A DNA stretch of 64,000 nt from Rhizobiales bacterium SYSU XM002 (GCA_009846685.1 VWVY01000001.1:434001-498000); one strand, 5' to 3'. Positions 1-9,334 are shown, numbered from the stretch's first letter. Numbers and translations are program-made. The notes: generated by a model from the letters alone, not told the origin.

Positions 1-112
1 GCGCGAACTCGGTCTCAATGTCGAGGTGATGGATACGCCGAGCGCGGCGCGCACCTACAACGTGATGTTCTCGGAAGGTCGCCGTGTCGCCGCTGCCCTG
101 CTTGCCATCTGA
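1..112 (+). CDS. Mth938-like domain protein, 3' end only
   Basis: The last 36 codons of a gene entering from the left; codons start at base 2 and the TGA stop is at 110-112. The visible end contains V-E-V-M-D-T, A-R-T-Y-N-V and finishes G-R-R-V-A-A-A-L-L-A-I. From memory this matches the C-terminus of Mth938-like (DUF498/DUF598) proteins, which in Rhizobiales often sit between secDF and a phytoene-synthase-like gene, as here. The human relative (NDUFAF3) is a complex I assembly factor; the bacterial role is not established. Family call rests on a short tail and on context. Confidence 0.6.
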   Translation, partial: RELGLNVEVMDTPSAARTYNVMFSEGRRVAAALLAI

Positions 113-118
113 GAATTG

Positions 119-145
119 AAGCTCCCGCCTTCCGTAGGAGCTTTT
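119..145 (+). terminator. Hairpin followed by a short T run
   Basis: AAGCTCC at 119-125 pairs with GGAGCTT at 137-143 (7 bp, 11-nt loop), and the T run continues to 145. It lies just after the stop of the Mth938-like gene and before the next start at 207. The U tract is short, so termination may be partial. Confidence 0.45.
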
Positions 146-206
146 CTCCTACGCGCTCCGCCCCATATTCGACCGGAGCTGCCATCGAACGAGTGCATCC
201 AGCCGC

Positions 207-1094
207 ATGTCGACATCCGCCTGTCCCCAGGTCTCGCGCCCGGAACTCGACAATGCCTACAGCATCTGTCAGGCGACCGTTCGTCGCCAAGATCCTGATC
301 GCTACGCCGCCTGCCTGTTCGCGCCTGGCGATACCCAGCCGGGGCTTTTCGCGCTGTTCGCGTTCAACGCCGAGGTCGCCCGGATCCGTGAGCTCGTCTC
401 GGAGCCGATGCCGGGGGAGATTCGCCATCAATGGTGGCGCGAGGCGCTCTGCTGCCAGGGCCGCGACGATGAAGCGCGTGACAACCCGGTCGCGCTCGCC
501 CTCAAGGATACGCTCCAGCGCTATCGCCTTCCGCCCGAACCGCTGTTGGCGCTGATCGAGGCGCGCAGCTTCGACCTCTACGACGATCCGATGCCCACAT
601 GGCTCGACCTGGAAGGCTACTGCGGCGAAACCTCGTCGGCCCTGATCCGTCTGGCCTCGATCATCCTCGCCAAGGGCGAAGACGCCGGATCGGCCGATCT
701 TTGCGGCCATGCCGGCGTCGCCTATGCGATCACCGGTCTTCTTCGGGCTTTTCCGATTCATGCCCGGCGGCAGCAGTGCTACATCCCGCATGAGGCACTG
801 ATCGCCTGTGGCCTCGACATCGACGACATCCACGAGGGCAAGGACAGCGATAACCTGCGTGCTGTTCTGGCAACCATGCGAGCCCGTGCTCGCGAGCACT
901 TCGACAAGGTTCGCGGCCGGATCGGCGAACTCGATCCGCGCATCCACGCCGCATTCTTCCCGGTCTGCCTGTGCCCGGCCTATCTTGAGGCCATGGAGAA
1001 GCCGGACTATCAGCCGTTTCACACACGGGTTGATATCACGCCCTTGCGACGCCTCTTCATCATCGCTCGCAGCGCCTGGCGCGCGCGGCGCTGA
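207..1094 (+). CDS. Squalene/phytoene synthase-fold protein, NDUFAF6-like
   Basis: A 295-residue protein with the all-alpha squalene/phytoene synthase fold, recognised from the Y-C-G-E-T-S-S-A-L helix near residue 146 and the following helices. True synthases carry two Asp-rich D-x-x-x-D motifs that bind Mg-diphosphate. Here the first is replaced around residues 50-60 by A-F-N-A-E-V-A-R-I-R-E, and the second region reads A-I-T-G-L-L-R-A-F. This is the pattern of the NDUFAF6 branch, associated in eukaryotes with complex I assembly, so a catalytic prenyl-transfer role is unlikely. The preceding gene belongs to another complex-I-factor family. The start is the first ATG after the upstream hairpin; no strong ribosome site is visible. 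Confidence 0.8.
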   Translation: MSTSACPQVSRPELDNAYSICQATVRRQDPDRYAACLFAPGDTQPGLFALFAFNAEVARIRELVSEPMPGEIRHQWWREALCCQGRDDEARDNPVALALKDTLQRYRLPPEPLLALIEARSFDLYDDPMPTWLDLEGYCGETSSALIRLASIILAKGEDAGSADLCGHAGVAYAITGLLRAFPIHARRQQCYIPHEALIACGLDIDDIHEGKDSDNLRAVLATMRARAREHFDKVRGRIGELDPRIHAAFFPVCLCPAYLEAMEKPDYQPFHTRVDITPLRRLFIIARSAWRARR

Positions 1095-1100
1095 CTCCCA

Positions 1101-2510
1101 TCAGGCCCCGGTTTCCGTAATCCAGCGGGTCAAGGCTTCCTTGGCTCGGGCAGTAATCATGCGCTTGCGCGCCACGGCCTTTTCCTTGCCCTTGAGCCGC
1201 TTGCCGTTCGCATCGCGCGGGGCCTCGCCGACCACCGGGAACAGTCCGAAATTGATGTTCATCGGCTGATAGGACGGCGGCCCGGCGTCAATTGTCTCGA
1301 TGTGACCACCGGTGATGTGATTGAGAAGCGCCCCCAGCGCCGTTTCCGGCGGAGGCGGGGGCAGGGCGCTACCCAACCGTTCGGCTGCGGCGAATCGCCC
1401 GGCCATCAAGCCCACCGCCGCACTCTCGACGTAGCCTTCGCATCCCGTGACCTGCCCGGCAAACCGCAGGCGCGGCATGGCCTTGAGGCGCAACGCGCCA
1501 TCAAGATGGCGGGGCGAATTGAGGTAGGTGTTGCGGTGAATGCCGCCGAGCCGCGCGAAATCAGCGTTTTCGAGCCCGGGAATCATCCTGAATATCTCGC
1601 CCTGCGGCCCGTATTTCAATTTCGTTTGAAAACCGACCATGTTGTAGAGCGTGCCGAGCTTGTTGTCCTGCCGGAGCTGGACAATGGCGTAGGGCTTCAC
1701 GGCGGGGTCATGCGGATTGGTGAGGCCAACGGGTTTCATCGGTCCGTGGCGCAACGTCTCCGGCCCGCGCTCCGCCATCACCTCGATCGGCAGACAACCG
1801 TCGAAATAGGGCGTGTCCTTCTCCCATTCACGGAATTCGGTCTTCTCGCCGGCGATGAGCGCGGCAACGAAGGCCTCGTACTGGGCTCGGTCCATCGGGC
1901 AGTTGATGTAGTCGGCGCCCGTGCCGCCCGGCCCAGCCTTGTCGTAACGCGACTGGAACCACGCCTTGCCCATGTCGATGCTCTCGAAATGAACGATCGG
2001 CGCAATCGCATCGAAAAAGGCGAGCGAGTCTTCGCCCGTCAGCCCGCGAATCGCCTCGGCCAGTGCCGGCGAGGTGAGGGGGCCGGTGGCGAGAATCACA
2101 TTGTCCCAATCCGCCGGCGGAAGTCCGCCGACCTCGCCACGTTCGATCGTCACCAGCGGATGCACTTCGAGCCGGTCACTGATTTCACCGGAAAACGCAT
2201 CGCGGTCGACCGCAAGCGCCGAACCGGCGGGAACCTGATGTCGATCCGCCGCCTCCATCACGATCGACCCGAGTCGACGCATCTCGTGGTGGATCAACCC
2301 GACAGCATTGAGATCGGAATCGTCCGAGCGGAACGAATTGGAGCACACGAGCTCAGCAAGCCCTTGCGTCTTGTGCGCCTCGGTCATCCGAACCGGGCGC
2401 ATCTCGTGCAGGATCACGGGAACACCGGCGTGGGCGATCTGCCAGGCCGCTTCTGATCCGGCAAGGCCGCCGCCGACAACGTGAACGGGAGAGGGGAGCT
2501 TTATCGTCAT
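1101..2510 (-). CDS. trmFO: TrmFO, folate/FAD-dependent tRNA m5U54 methyltransferase
   Basis: A 469-residue flavoprotein that makes 5-methyluridine at position 54 of the tRNA T-loop using methylene-tetrahydrofolate and FADH2, rather than S-adenosylmethionine. The N-terminal dinucleotide-binding motif [13 protein letters not shown] lies at residues 10-22. C-V-type landmarks V-C-S-N-S-F-R-S and [10 protein letters not shown] are the GidA-related TrmFO signatures. Length is as expected. It converges on the phytoene-synthase-like gene with 6 nt between stops. Confidence 0.95.
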   Translation of the reverse strand: MTIKLPSPVHVVGGGLAGSEAAWQIAHAGVPVILHEMRPVRMTEAHKTQGLAELVCSNSFRSDDSDLNAVGLIHHEMRRLGSIVMEAADRHQVPAGSALAVDRDAFSGEISDRLEVHPLVTIERGEVGGLPPADWDNVILATGPLTSPALAEAIRGLTGEDSLAFFDAIAPIVHFESIDMGKAWFQSRYDKAGPGGTGADYINCPMDRAQYEAFVAALIAGEKTEFREWEKDTPYFDGCLPIEVMAERGPETLRHGPMKPVGLTNPHDPAVKPYAIVQLRQDNKLGTLYNMVGFQTKLKYGPQGEIFRMIPGLENADFARLGGIHRNTYLNSPRHLDGALRLKAMPRLRFAGQVTGCEGYVESAAVGLMAGRFAAAERLGSALPPPPPETALGALLNHITGGHIETIDAGPPSYQPMNINFGLFPVVGEAPRDANGKRLKGKEKAVARKRMITARAKEALTRWITETGA

Positions 2511-2559
2511 GCCGGCCTCATATCAGGAATATATCCGTCGAGGCGAGCGGCGACCGAAC

Positions 2560-2584
2560 AAAAAAAGGCCCGCCGAAGCGGGCC
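2560..2584 (-). terminator. Rho-independent terminator after the DUF1127 gene
   Basis: On the minus strand GGCCCGC, TTCG loop, GCGGGCC is followed by seven T (plus-strand A run 2560-2566, stem 2567-2584). It lies 50 nt beyond the DUF1127 stop and insulates trmFO from that gene. Confidence 0.9.
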
Positions 2585-2633
2585 AGGATCACGAACCGGC
2601 AGGGAGAAGGCCGGCGCGCGTTTAGAACCGGGT

Positions 2634-2789
2634 TCAGGCCGCAGCAACCTGACGCGCCGCCTGCTCGATCGAGCCGCGGTCGAGGCCGATGTCGGCCAGT
2701 TCGCGGTCGGTGAGCTGCGAAAGCACCTCGATGTTGCGGCGGTAGCGCAGCCAAGCCTGGATGCGGGCGATGATATGGGTGATGAACAT
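2634..2789 (-). CDS. DUF1127 small protein
   Basis: A 51-residue protein with the DUF1127 core: basic helix R-I-Q-A-W-L-R-Y-R-R-N near residues 9-19 and L-T-D-R-E-L-A-D-I-G-L-D-R near residues 28-40. Such arginine-rich proteins are abundant in alphaproteobacteria; some have been linked to stress, phosphate or RNA handling, but the role of this one is unknown. The start is set by CAGGAG seven bases before ATG. Its own terminator lies downstream and about 195 nt of non-coding DNA lies upstream, so it is probably a single-gene transcript. Confidence 0.9.
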   Translation of the reverse strand: MFITHIIARIQAWLRYRRNIEVLSQLTDRELADIGLDRGSIEQAARQVAAA

Positions 2790-2924
2790 GGTGGTCTCCT
2801 GAAGAAAATCTCTGCAGCAAGAGGCGGCGGCTGTTGGCCGACGCGCTGTCTCTTTGCTGTGCACGGGAGACTGTTTGCAGTGCAACAAAGGCAAAATATG
2901 GGCAGAGCTGACCCACAAAGACGT

Positions 2925-2953
2925 ATCAGCCATGCGTATCGAGCATGGCTGAT
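2925..2953. repeat. 10-bp perfect inverted repeat
   Basis: ATCAGCCATG at 2925-2934 and CATGGCTGAT at 2944-2953 are exact reverse complements with a 9-nt loop. The element lies 31 nt past the glutathione S-transferase stop and upstream of the DUF1127 gene, next to an AT-rich stretch (2954-2974). On the minus strand no T run follows the hairpin, so an operator for the DUF1127 promoter or a Rho-independent-like stop for the upstream gene are both open. Nothing else recognisable is in 2790-2983. Confidence 0.5.
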
Positions 2954-2983
2954 TGATAAAATTTTAATAATTGTCAGCGCTGA

Positions 2984-3613
2984 TCACCCTCTCGGCGGAA
3001 TGAACGCCTGCGAAATTTCTCTGAAAACTTCCAGCGATTCCAAAGCACTGGCCAATTTTTTGAGAGCAGGAAAGGTCTTCATATCAACAAGACCGGGGTG
3101 AGCCTCGTTGAGATGGCGGAGAATACAGGCAACTGTGACGTCAGCCTGCGACATCTCTCGCCCGAACCAGTAAGGCGCGGGGTTGGCTGACCGCTCCCTC
3201 TCCAGCAGCGTGAGCGTCTCGCCGATCTGGCTGCGGCAGCGCGCGACATACATGTCCGATACCTGATCGTGCAGATGCAGTTCGTAGAAGAGGCTCACGG
3301 CCTTGTCGCCGATGCCCGCGGCCAGAGCACAAATCCGCTGCACGGCGGTCCGTTGCGGCCCCTTGCGCGGCGTCAGGGCCTTTTCCGGCGGCACGAGACG
3401 GTCGAGATGATCGAGGATCGAGTGACTGTCGACCAGCGCGACACTGTCATCGAGCACCAGAACCGGCACGCGCGTGAGCGGGTTGTAGGGTCGAATCTTG
3501 TCCGCCTCGCCGAAAGTCGACCACGGCTTGTGCTCGAAGGGAAGATCATAGAGCCGCATCGTGATGCCGACACGGCGCACGAAGGGCGAATCGAATTGCC
3601 CGATGAGAATCAT
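2984..3613 (-). CDS. Glutathione S-transferase family protein
   Basis: A 209-residue cytosolic GST. The thioredoxin-like N-terminal half shows S-P-F-V-R-R at residues 9-14 and the cis-proline region L-T-R-V-P-V-L at about 46-52, followed by D-S-H-S-I-L-D-H-L for glutathione binding. The C-terminal helical half includes W-F-G-R-E-M-S-Q-A-D-V-T-V-A, the conserved capping-box Asp region. There is no catalytic Cys or Tyr at the start that would fix the class, so the substrate is unknown. Start supported by AAGGA seven bases upstream. Confidence 0.9.
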   Translation of the reverse strand: MILIGQFDSPFVRRVGITMRLYDLPFEHKPWSTFGEADKIRPYNPLTRVPVLVLDDSVALVDSHSILDHLDRLVPPEKALTPRKGPQRTAVQRICALAAGIGDKAVSLFYELHLHDQVSDMYVARCRSQIGETLTLLERERSANPAPYWFGREMSQADVTVACILRHLNEAHPGLVDMKTFPALKKLASALESLEVFREISQAFIPPRG

Positions 3614-3654
3614 TTCCAGTCCTTCTCAGAAACGATCCCCTCCAGCACCGGAAG

Positions 3655-6615
3655 CTAGGATGCAGCGGGTCGTCTGGCAAGCACTTCCCGCAGGAACCGC
3701 CCGGTGTGGCTGGCTGGCGTTTTCGTGATCGCCTCCGGCGTGCCATGCGCCACGACCATACCGCCGCCATCGCCACCTTCAGGCCCCATGTCGATCACCC
3801 AGTCGGCGGTCTTGATGACCTCGAGGTTGTGCTCGATCACGACAACGGTGTTGCCCTGATCGACGAGCTCATGCAGCACCTCCATGAGCTTGGCGACATC
3901 GTGGAAATGCAGCCCCGTGGTCGGCTCGTCGAGGATATAGAGCGTGCGTCCGGTGGAGCGGCGCGAAAGCTCCTTCGAGAGCTTGACGCGCTGCGCCTCG
4001 CCCCCCGAAAGCGTTGTCGCCTGCTGGCCGACCTTGACATAGCCGAGGCCGACGCGCGCCAGCGTCTCCATCTTATCGCGGATCGACGGCACGGATTTGA
4101 ACAGCCCCGCCGCCTCCTCAACGCTCATGTCGAGCACATCGGCGATGGATTTGTCGCGGAATTTCACCTCCAGCGTCTCGCGGTCGTAGCGCTTGCCCTT
4201 GCACACGTCACAGGTGACATAGACATCCGGCAGGAAGTGCATCTCGATCTTGACGACGCCGTCGCCCTGGCACGCCTCGCAGCGCCCGCCCTTGACGTTG
4301 AAGGAGAACCGCCCCGGCCCGTAGCCGCGCGCCTTCGCCTCCGGCAGGTTGGTGAACCATTCGCGGATGGGCGTAAAGGCGCCGGTATAAGTCGCCGGGT
4401 TCGAACGCGGCGTGCGCCCGATGGGCGACTGGTCGATGTCGATCACTTTGTCGAGGAGTTCCAGCCCCTCGATCCGCTCGAAGGGGGCAGGGTGCTCCAT
4501 CGCGCCGTTGAGACGACGCGCGGCTGCCTTGTAGAGTGTCTCGATTACCAGTGTCGACTTGCCGCCACCGGAAACGCCGGTGACGCAGGTGAAGAGCCCG
4601 AGCGGGATTTCGACATCGACGGCCTTGAGATTGTTGCCGCGCGCACCCGTCAGCTTCAGCATCCGCGATTTCTGCGGCGCGCGGCGCTTCTTGGGCACCA
4701 TCACGGATTTCCGGCCCGTGAGATAATCGGCCGTCAGGGATTTCGGGTTGGCCATGACCTCGTCAGGCGTGCCTTGGGCGATAATCTCGCCCCCGTGGAT
4801 ACCGGCCCCGGGACCGATGTCGACGACGTAATCCGCTTCACGGATCGCGTCCTCGTCATGTTCGACGACGATCACGGAATTACCGAGGTCGCGCAACCGC
4901 TTCAGCGTGCCGAGCAGCCGCTCGTTGTCGCGCTGGTGCAGGCCAATCGAGGGCTCATCGAGCACATAGAGAACGCCCGTAAGGCCCGAGCCGATCTGCG
5001 AGGCAAGACGGATGCGCTGGCTCTCGCCGCCCGAGAGCGAACCGGACCCGCGCGAGAGCGTGAGATATTCAAGCCCGACATCATTGAGGAAACGCAGCCG
5101 GTCGCGAATCTCCTTGAGCACACGGCCAGCAATCTCGTTCTGCTTCGCGGAGAGCTTGCCGGGCAGGACCTCGTACCAGTTGGCGGCCTCCTTCACGGAA
5201 AGCGCCGCGACCTCACCAATATGACAGCCAGCGATTTTCACCGCCAACGCTTCCGGCTTGAGGCGATGACCGCCGCAATCCGAGCATGGCGTCTCGCTCA
5301 TGAAGCGCGAGATTTCCTCGCGGCTCCAGTCGCTCTCCGTTTCCTTGTAGCGCCGTTCGAGATTGGTGATGATGCCCTCGAACGGCTTCTTCACCTCGTA
5401 GGCGCGCATTCCGTCGTTGTAGGCGAAGCGGATCGGCTCCTGCCCGGAACCATAGAGCATCACCATCTTGGCGCTGTCCGGCAGTTCGGCCCAGGGCTTC
5501 GTCATCGAGAAACCGTAGTGGTTCGCGAGCGCTTCCAGGGTCTGCCCGTAATAGGGGGAGGAGGACTTCGACCAGGGCGCGATGGCACCCTTCTTGAGCG
5601 ACAGGTTCGGCTCCGGAACGATGAGATCGGCGTCGATCCGCATTTCGTGGCCGATGCCGCCGCAGGTCGGGCAGGCGCCGAACGGATTGTTGAACGAGAA
5701 CAGGCGCGGCTCGATCTCGGCGATGGTGAACCCGGAAACCGGGCACGCGAATTTCGACGAGAAGGTCATGCGGCGCGCTTCGCCGTTCGCATCCTTCTCA
5801 TCGGCGAATTCGAGGACCGCGATCCCGTCGGCCATGTCGAGCGCGGCCTCGAACCCTTCCGCGAGGCGCGCGCCGATGTCCGGGCGCACCACGATCCGGT
5901 CGATCACCACATCGATATCGTGCTTCAGCTTCTTGTCGAGGGCAGGGGCCTCGGCAATCTCGTAATATTGCCCGTCGATCCTGGCGCGCTGGTAGCCGCG
6001 CTTGAGAAAATCGGCGAGTTCCTTCTTGTACTCGCCCTTGCGACCGCGGATGACCGGCGCAAGAAGGTAGCCGCGCGTCTTCTCCGGCAGTTCGAGCACA
6101 CGATCGACCATCTGGCTGACGGTTTGGCTCTCGATCGGCAGCCCGGTCGCGGGCGAATAGGGAATGCCGACGCGCGCCCAGAGAAGGCGCATGTAATCAT
6201 AGATTTCCGTCACCGTGCCGACGGTCGAGCGCGGATTGCGCGAGGTCGTCTTCTGTTCGATGGAAATTGCGGGGGAAAGCCCGTCGATCTGGTCGACATC
6301 CGGCTTCTGCATCATTTCGAGGAACTGACGGGCGTAGGCCGAAAGGCTCTCGACATAACGCCGCTGCCCCTCGGCATAGATCGTGTCGAACGCGAGCGAG
6401 GATTTGCCGGAGCCGGAAAGCCCGGTGAACACCACAAGCTTGTCGCGCGGGATGACCAGATCGACGTTCTTGAGGTTATGCTCGCGCGCACCCCGGATGC
6501 TCAGCACGCGCTGGCCGGGGAAGCGCAGTGCGGCCTCGTCGAAAAGTCCCTCAATGCGGGCAGCGTCGTCTTTCGTGGCTCCGCTCTTCGCGCGGGCCGT
6601 CTTGGCATTGGGCAT
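3655..6615 (-). CDS. uvrA: UvrA, excinuclease ABC subunit A
   Basis: A 986-residue damage-recognition ATPase of nucleotide excision repair that loads UvrB. The first Walker A is G-L-S-G-S-G-K-S-S at about residues 66-74, the ABC signature S-G-G-E-S-Q-R-I-R appears mid-protein, and the second half has G-V-S-G-G-G-K-S-T and [10 protein letters not shown]. Zinc-finger pairs C-P-x-C-G-G and C-E-A-C-Q-G / C-D-V-C-K-G are present. Length is slightly above E. coli UvrA. A LexA site lies 135-149 nt upstream of the start, so SOS induction is expected. Confidence 0.98.
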   Translation of the reverse strand: MPNAKTARAKSGATKDDAARIEGLFDEAALRFPGQRVLSIRGAREHNLKNVDLVIPRDKLVVFTGLSGSGKSSLAFDTIYAEGQRRYVESLSAYARQFLEMMQKPDVDQIDGLSPAISIEQKTTSRNPRSTVGTVTEIYDYMRLLWARVGIPYSPATGLPIESQTVSQMVDRVLELPEKTRGYLLAPVIRGRKGEYKKELADFLKRGYQRARIDGQYYEIAEAPALDKKLKHDIDVVIDRIVVRPDIGARLAEGFEAALDMADGIAVLEFADEKDANGEARRMTFSSKFACPVSGFTIAEIEPRLFSFNNPFGACPTCGGIGHEMRIDADLIVPEPNLSLKKGAIAPWSKSSSPYYGQTLEALANHYGFSMTKPWAELPDSAKMVMLYGSGQEPIRFAYNDGMRAYEVKKPFEGIITNLERRYKETESDWSREEISRFMSETPCSDCGGHRLKPEALAVKIAGCHIGEVAALSVKEAANWYEVLPGKLSAKQNEIAGRVLKEIRDRLRFLNDVGLEYLTLSRGSGSLSGGESQRIRLASQIGSGLTGVLYVLDEPSIGLHQRDNERLLGTLKRLRDLGNSVIVVEHDEDAIREADYVVDIGPGAGIHGGEIIAQGTPDEVMANPKSLTADYLTGRKSVMVPKKRRAPQKSRMLKLTGARGNNLKAVDVEIPLGLFTCVTGVSGGGKSTLVIETLYKAAARRLNGAMEHPAPFERIEGLELLDKVIDIDQSPIGRTPRSNPATYTGAFTPIREWFTNLPEAKARGYGPGRFSFNVKGGRCEACQGDGVVKIEMHFLPDVYVTCDVCKGKRYDRETLEVKFRDKSIADVLDMSVEEAAGLFKSVPSIRDKMETLARVGLGYVKVGQQATTLSGGEAQRVKLSKELSRRSTGRTLYILDEPTTGLHFHDVAKLMEVLHELVDQGNTVVVIEHNLEVIKTADWVIDMGPEGGDGGGMVVAHGTPEAITKTPASHTGRFLREVLARRPAAS

Positions 6616-6749
6616 GGTCGTCCGGTCGGAAATGGCGGGTTCCGGTTCAATCTAGGAGGGGCCCTCGCAACCTTCAATCGCCCGCATGGCGAATCCGGTG
6701 AGCAAGGCTACTGATCGCGATCCATGCCAGAAAACGCTTCGAATTTCCA

Positions 6750-6764
6750 GAACATAAATAGAAC
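6750..6764 (-). promoter_or_regulatory. LexA (SOS) box upstream of uvrA
   Basis: The minus strand reads GTTC-TATTTAT-GTTC, an exact match to the alphaproteobacterial LexA consensus GTTC-N7-GTTC. It lies 135 nt upstream of the uvrA start in AT-rich DNA. A second exact site lies upstream of lexA in this window. Confidence 0.85.
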
Positions 6765-6800
6765 AAAAAACAAATCTACCGACGACAACTGTCAGGGCAG

Positions 6801-7100
6801 CTACTTCGGTCGCCCTTCAACCGGCGCGCAGTAGTAGCCGACAAGGCAGCGAGGATCATCGAGTGTGGGCGCAACGAAGGTGCGGGAGGTCTCACCCGCC
6901 AAACACTGACCATAGTTCGCCATGATGCGCTCGTAAGTCCCTGGTCCGGTTGTCATCACCAGTGCCCCGTGGGCGGCAACGAGATGACGCGCGCCCTGAC
7001 ACGTCAGTTCGAGCGTGCTGGGTCGCGCAAGGACCGTCCCGCCTGCAGCCACGACAACGGCTATCGCCACCCCGATTCTGAACCCGGCAACGCGATACAT
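6801..7100 (-). CDS. Small exported protein of unknown function (99 aa)
   Basis: I do not recognise the family. The start at 7100 is chosen because GGAGG lies five bases before the ATG and gives a signal peptide ending T-V-L-A at about residue 25; a longer frame adds 26 residues without a signal. The mature part has four cysteines (in E-L-T-C-Q, Y-G-Q-C-L, D-P-R-C-L and Y-Y-C-A-P), suggesting two disulfides in the periplasm. From context only, it is unrelated to uvrA or ssb, which flank this pair of small genes. Confidence 0.65.
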   Translation of the reverse strand: MYRVAGFRIGVAIAVVVAAGGTVLARPSTLELTCQGARHLVAAHGALVMTTGPGTYERIMANYGQCLAGETSRTFVAPTLDDPRCLVGYYCAPVEGRPK

Positions 7101-7174
7101 CAAAGCCTCCAACAAACGAGCACGCCGAGGCAATGTAACCAACGAATTCCACCATGCAAGCGCGGGAACCTTCC

Positions 7175-7465
7175 TCACGATGCGCCGATCGGTGCCCAGA
7201 AACAGGCCGGCTTCCGGTGCATCCGGATGATCGGACCCTTGCCATCATGCCGGCGACAGATGTGGAATTTGTCGTCAGGCGAAGGGCGCGCCTCGTGGTA
7301 TTCGACGAGCGTTCCGTCGCCGAGCGTATAGCCTGCGGGCGTCACGCGGACATCGCTCACCGGCATCGGGAAACAGTCGCGGTCAGAACAGCATTCGTAT
7401 GGGTACCAGCTGTGGGCGAGGGCAGCGCCCGGCAGCAGGACCAGCAGGGACAGGGTGCGCTTCAT
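7175..7465 (-). CDS. Small exported cysteine-rich protein (96 aa)
   Basis: A signal peptide (M-K-R-T-L-S-L-L-V-L-L-P-G-A-A-L-A) precedes H-S-W-Y-P-Y-E-C-C-S-D-R-D-C-F-P-M, a motif I recall from many short Rhizobiales hypothetical proteins. The end carries F-H-I-C-R-R-H and K-P-A-C-F-W, giving five cysteines plus several histidines, so metal binding or disulfide bonding is possible. GAGGAG lies nine bases before the chosen ATG. It is 74 nt upstream of the other small exported gene, on the same strand, so they may be cotranscribed. Confidence 0.75.
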   Translation of the reverse strand: MKRTLSLLVLLPGAALAHSWYPYECCSDRDCFPMPVSDVRVTPAGYTLGDGTLVEYHEARPSPDDKFHICRRHDGKGPIIRMHRKPACFWAPIGAS

Positions 7466-7779
7466 CGTTCTCTCCTCGGTGTCGCAAGCGCCGAATGGCC
7501 GGAAAACGGCCACGAAGACTCTGTCGGCGCAAAGCAGTGCTTTGCGTCGGCTGACGGTGTCGAAGGCATTCGGATGAGCCGCGCCGCAGGTCCGACCGCT
7601 TCTTGGGCGGGAGTGACGCGAGTAGATCAGGTTAGGCACAGTTTGGTTAATTTTCAGTGAGTCGACTTCCGTGCCATCATCGGAACTTCCCTGAACTCCC
7701 TTGTGGACAAGGAGAGGCGGCCTAGTGTCTTCCCGGCTTCGGGCTCTATGGTGCGCGGAACAATTCTGGAGCAAGAACG
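7466..7779. other. 314-nt non-coding gap, divergent promoter region
   Basis: No convincing coding sequence on either strand. It should hold the promoters for ssb (rightward) and for the small exported protein (leftward). The only near-motif is GAAC-N6-GAAC at 7682-7695, one base short of a LexA box. I could not place a sigma-70 promoter with confidence. Confidence 0.5.
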
Positions 7780-8277
7780 ATGGCAGGCAGCGTCAACAAG
7801 GTCATTCTGGTCGGCAATCTCGGACGCGACCCCGAAACGCGGCGTCTTGCGAACGGTGATCCAGTGGTCAACCTGCGCATCGCCACCAGCGAGACCTGGC
7901 GCGACAAACAGTCCGGCGAGCGCCGTGAGAAGACCGAATGGCACTCGGTCGTGATCTTCAACGAGAACCTCGCCAAAGTCGCGGAGCAGTATCTGCGCAA
8001 GGGCTCAAAGGTCTATATTGAGGGACAGCTCCAGACCCGCGAGTGGCAGGATAAGGACGGCCAGAAGCGGTATTCGACCGAAATCGTCCTCCAGCGCTTC
8101 CGGGGCGAACTCACGATCCTCGACAGCCGCGATAGTGGTGGCGGGCGCGAGATTGACGATGTCTCGGGTGGTGGCAGCTTCGGCGGCTCCGCGCCGCGTG
8201 GTGGCGGTGGGGGTGGCGGCTCGCGCCCGGCCGGCGGTGGCGGGCGCAGCGATTTCGACGACGATATCCCGTTCTGA
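7780..8277 (+). CDS. ssb: Single-stranded DNA-binding protein
   Basis: A 165-residue SSB. The OB-fold starts [16 protein letters not shown] at residues 4-19 and includes W-H-S-V-V-I-F and [11 protein letters not shown]. It is followed by a flexible Gly-rich linker (about residues 125-155) and the acidic tip D-F-D-D-D-I-P-F, which recruits repair and replication partners. It binds ssDNA in replication, recombination and repair. A terminator lies 50 nt downstream. Confidence 0.98.
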   Translation: MAGSVNKVILVGNLGRDPETRRLANGDPVVNLRIATSETWRDKQSGERREKTEWHSVVIFNENLAKVAEQYLRKGSKVYIEGQLQTREWQDKDGQKRYSTEIVLQRFRGELTILDSRDSGGGREIDDVSGGGSFGGSAPRGGGGGGGSRPAGGGGRSDFDDDIPF

Positions 8278-8326
8278 TCGCTTTTCGCACGGAGCGATTA
8301 CACGAAACGATCGAATTCCGAACAAC

Positions 8327-8358
8327 AAAAAACCCGCCGGGGAGACGGCGGGTTTTTT
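8327..8358. terminator. Bidirectional terminator between ssb and the sulfurtransferase
   Basis: Six A, CCCGCCG (8333-8339), 6-nt loop, CGGCGGG (8346-8352), six T. The symmetrical A and T runs let it work for ssb on the plus strand and the rhodanese gene on the minus strand. Confidence 0.95.
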
Positions 8359-8380
8359 GTTTGCAGGCTTGCTTTCCCGC

Positions 8381-9334
8381 TCAGGAGCCGGAGCCAGCGC
8401 GAGGGTTGGCGATCGCCCCCTTCTTCTCCAACGTGTATTCAAGCATCGAGCCGTCGTAGAGCTTGGCGTTCTTCTGGCCGAGAATCTCGCTCATCACGAA
8501 CCAATCGGTCGCGCCCCAGTGCCCGGTGTTGCAATAGGCGATGGTGGCAGAGGCCTGCGAGGTCTGCGCGTAGATCTTTTCCAGTTCGACCTTCGGCTTC
8601 AGCTTGTTGTTGGCGTCCAGCGCCCGCGAGTGCGGAATGTTCACCGAACCGGGGATGTGGCCGAAAGAGGCGACCGCCTTGTGCTTCTCAAGCCCCGAAA
8701 AGAAGCTCTCTGGCCGGGAATCCACCAGCACCGCGCCTGCTTTCTCTGCGCCGAGGACCTCTTCGAGCGACGCGCGCAACGCCGGCACCGGATTGGCCTC
8801 GTAGATCGACGCGATCGGATTGGCAGGACCGCTCTCGATCCTGCGCGCATTGTCAGCCGTCCAGCCGCGATAGCCGCCGTCGAGCACAGCGATCGAGGCA
8901 TGGCCCATCGCCTTGAAGCTCCAGTAGACACGGGCGGCAGCGCCGAAGCTCGTTGCGTCATTGCCATCGTGGACGATCACGACGTCGCTCTCCGGCGACA
9001 CGCCGATATCACCCGCGAGCACCTCGAACTGCGCCGGCTCCGGCAGGTACACCGAGGTCTTCTCGCGCGGCAGGCGCCAGCTGGCGAAGGCATAGTCGGC
9101 ATGGACCGCGCCCGGGATATGGCCGGCAGCAAACAGCGCCTTGCCCTGATCCTTGGTATCGCCCGAACGAATATCGACGACGATGAGTTGCTTGTCGCCA
9201 AGCCGGGAGGCCAAGGCTTCCGCCGAGATCACGCCGCGCAGCTTGTCAGCGGCGAGGGTTCCGTAGGCTCCCATCGCCATCACACTGCTCACGACCAGGG
9301 CCCGGAGGGCAGGGCGGAGGAAAAGACCAGTCAT
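8381..9334 (-). CDS. Exported sulfurtransferase with two rhodanese domains
   Basis: A 317-residue protein with a signal peptide (hydrophobic residues 8-27, ending G-T-L-A-A). Two rhodanese domains follow, about residues 35-170 and 185-310. The first lacks a catalytic Cys (V-I-V-H-D-G-N-D-A). The second carries A-Y-C-N-T-G-H-W-G-A, whose Cys would take the persulfide. The loop does not match the C-G-S-G-V-T of 3-mercaptopyruvate sulfurtransferases, so the donor, thiosulfate or another, is open. It is divergent from an Lrp-type regulator that may control it. Confidence 0.88.
   Translation of the reverse strand: MTGLFLRPALRALVVSSVMAMGAYGTLAADKLRGVISAEALASRLGDKQLIVVDIRSGDTKDQGKALFAAGHIPGAVHADYAFASWRLPREKTSVYLPEPAQFEVLAGDIGVSPESDVVIVHDGNDATSFGAAARVYWSFKAMGHASIAVLDGGYRGWTADNARRIESGPANPIASIYEANPVPALRASLEEVLGAEKAGAVLVDSRPESFFSGLEKHKAVASFGHIPGSVNIPHSRALDANNKLKPKVELEKIYAQTSQASATIAYCNTGHWGATDWFVMSEILGQKNAKLYDGSMLEYTLEKKGAIANPRAGSGS

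Noticed and set aside
6640-6660. GTTCCGGTTC near the uvrA start as a second LexA site
   Set aside because: The half-sites are only two bases apart, which does not fit GTTC-N7-GTTC.
3706-6714. Open frame of about 1000 codons on the plus strand opposite uvrA
   Set aside because: It is the antisense shadow of uvrA, made possible by GC-rich codon use; no ribosome site or family match.
7682-7695. GAAC-N6-GAAC upstream of ssb, like an SOS box
   Set aside because: The spacer is six, not seven, bases, while both other sites in the window are exact. LexA half-site phasing makes this unlikely to bind well.
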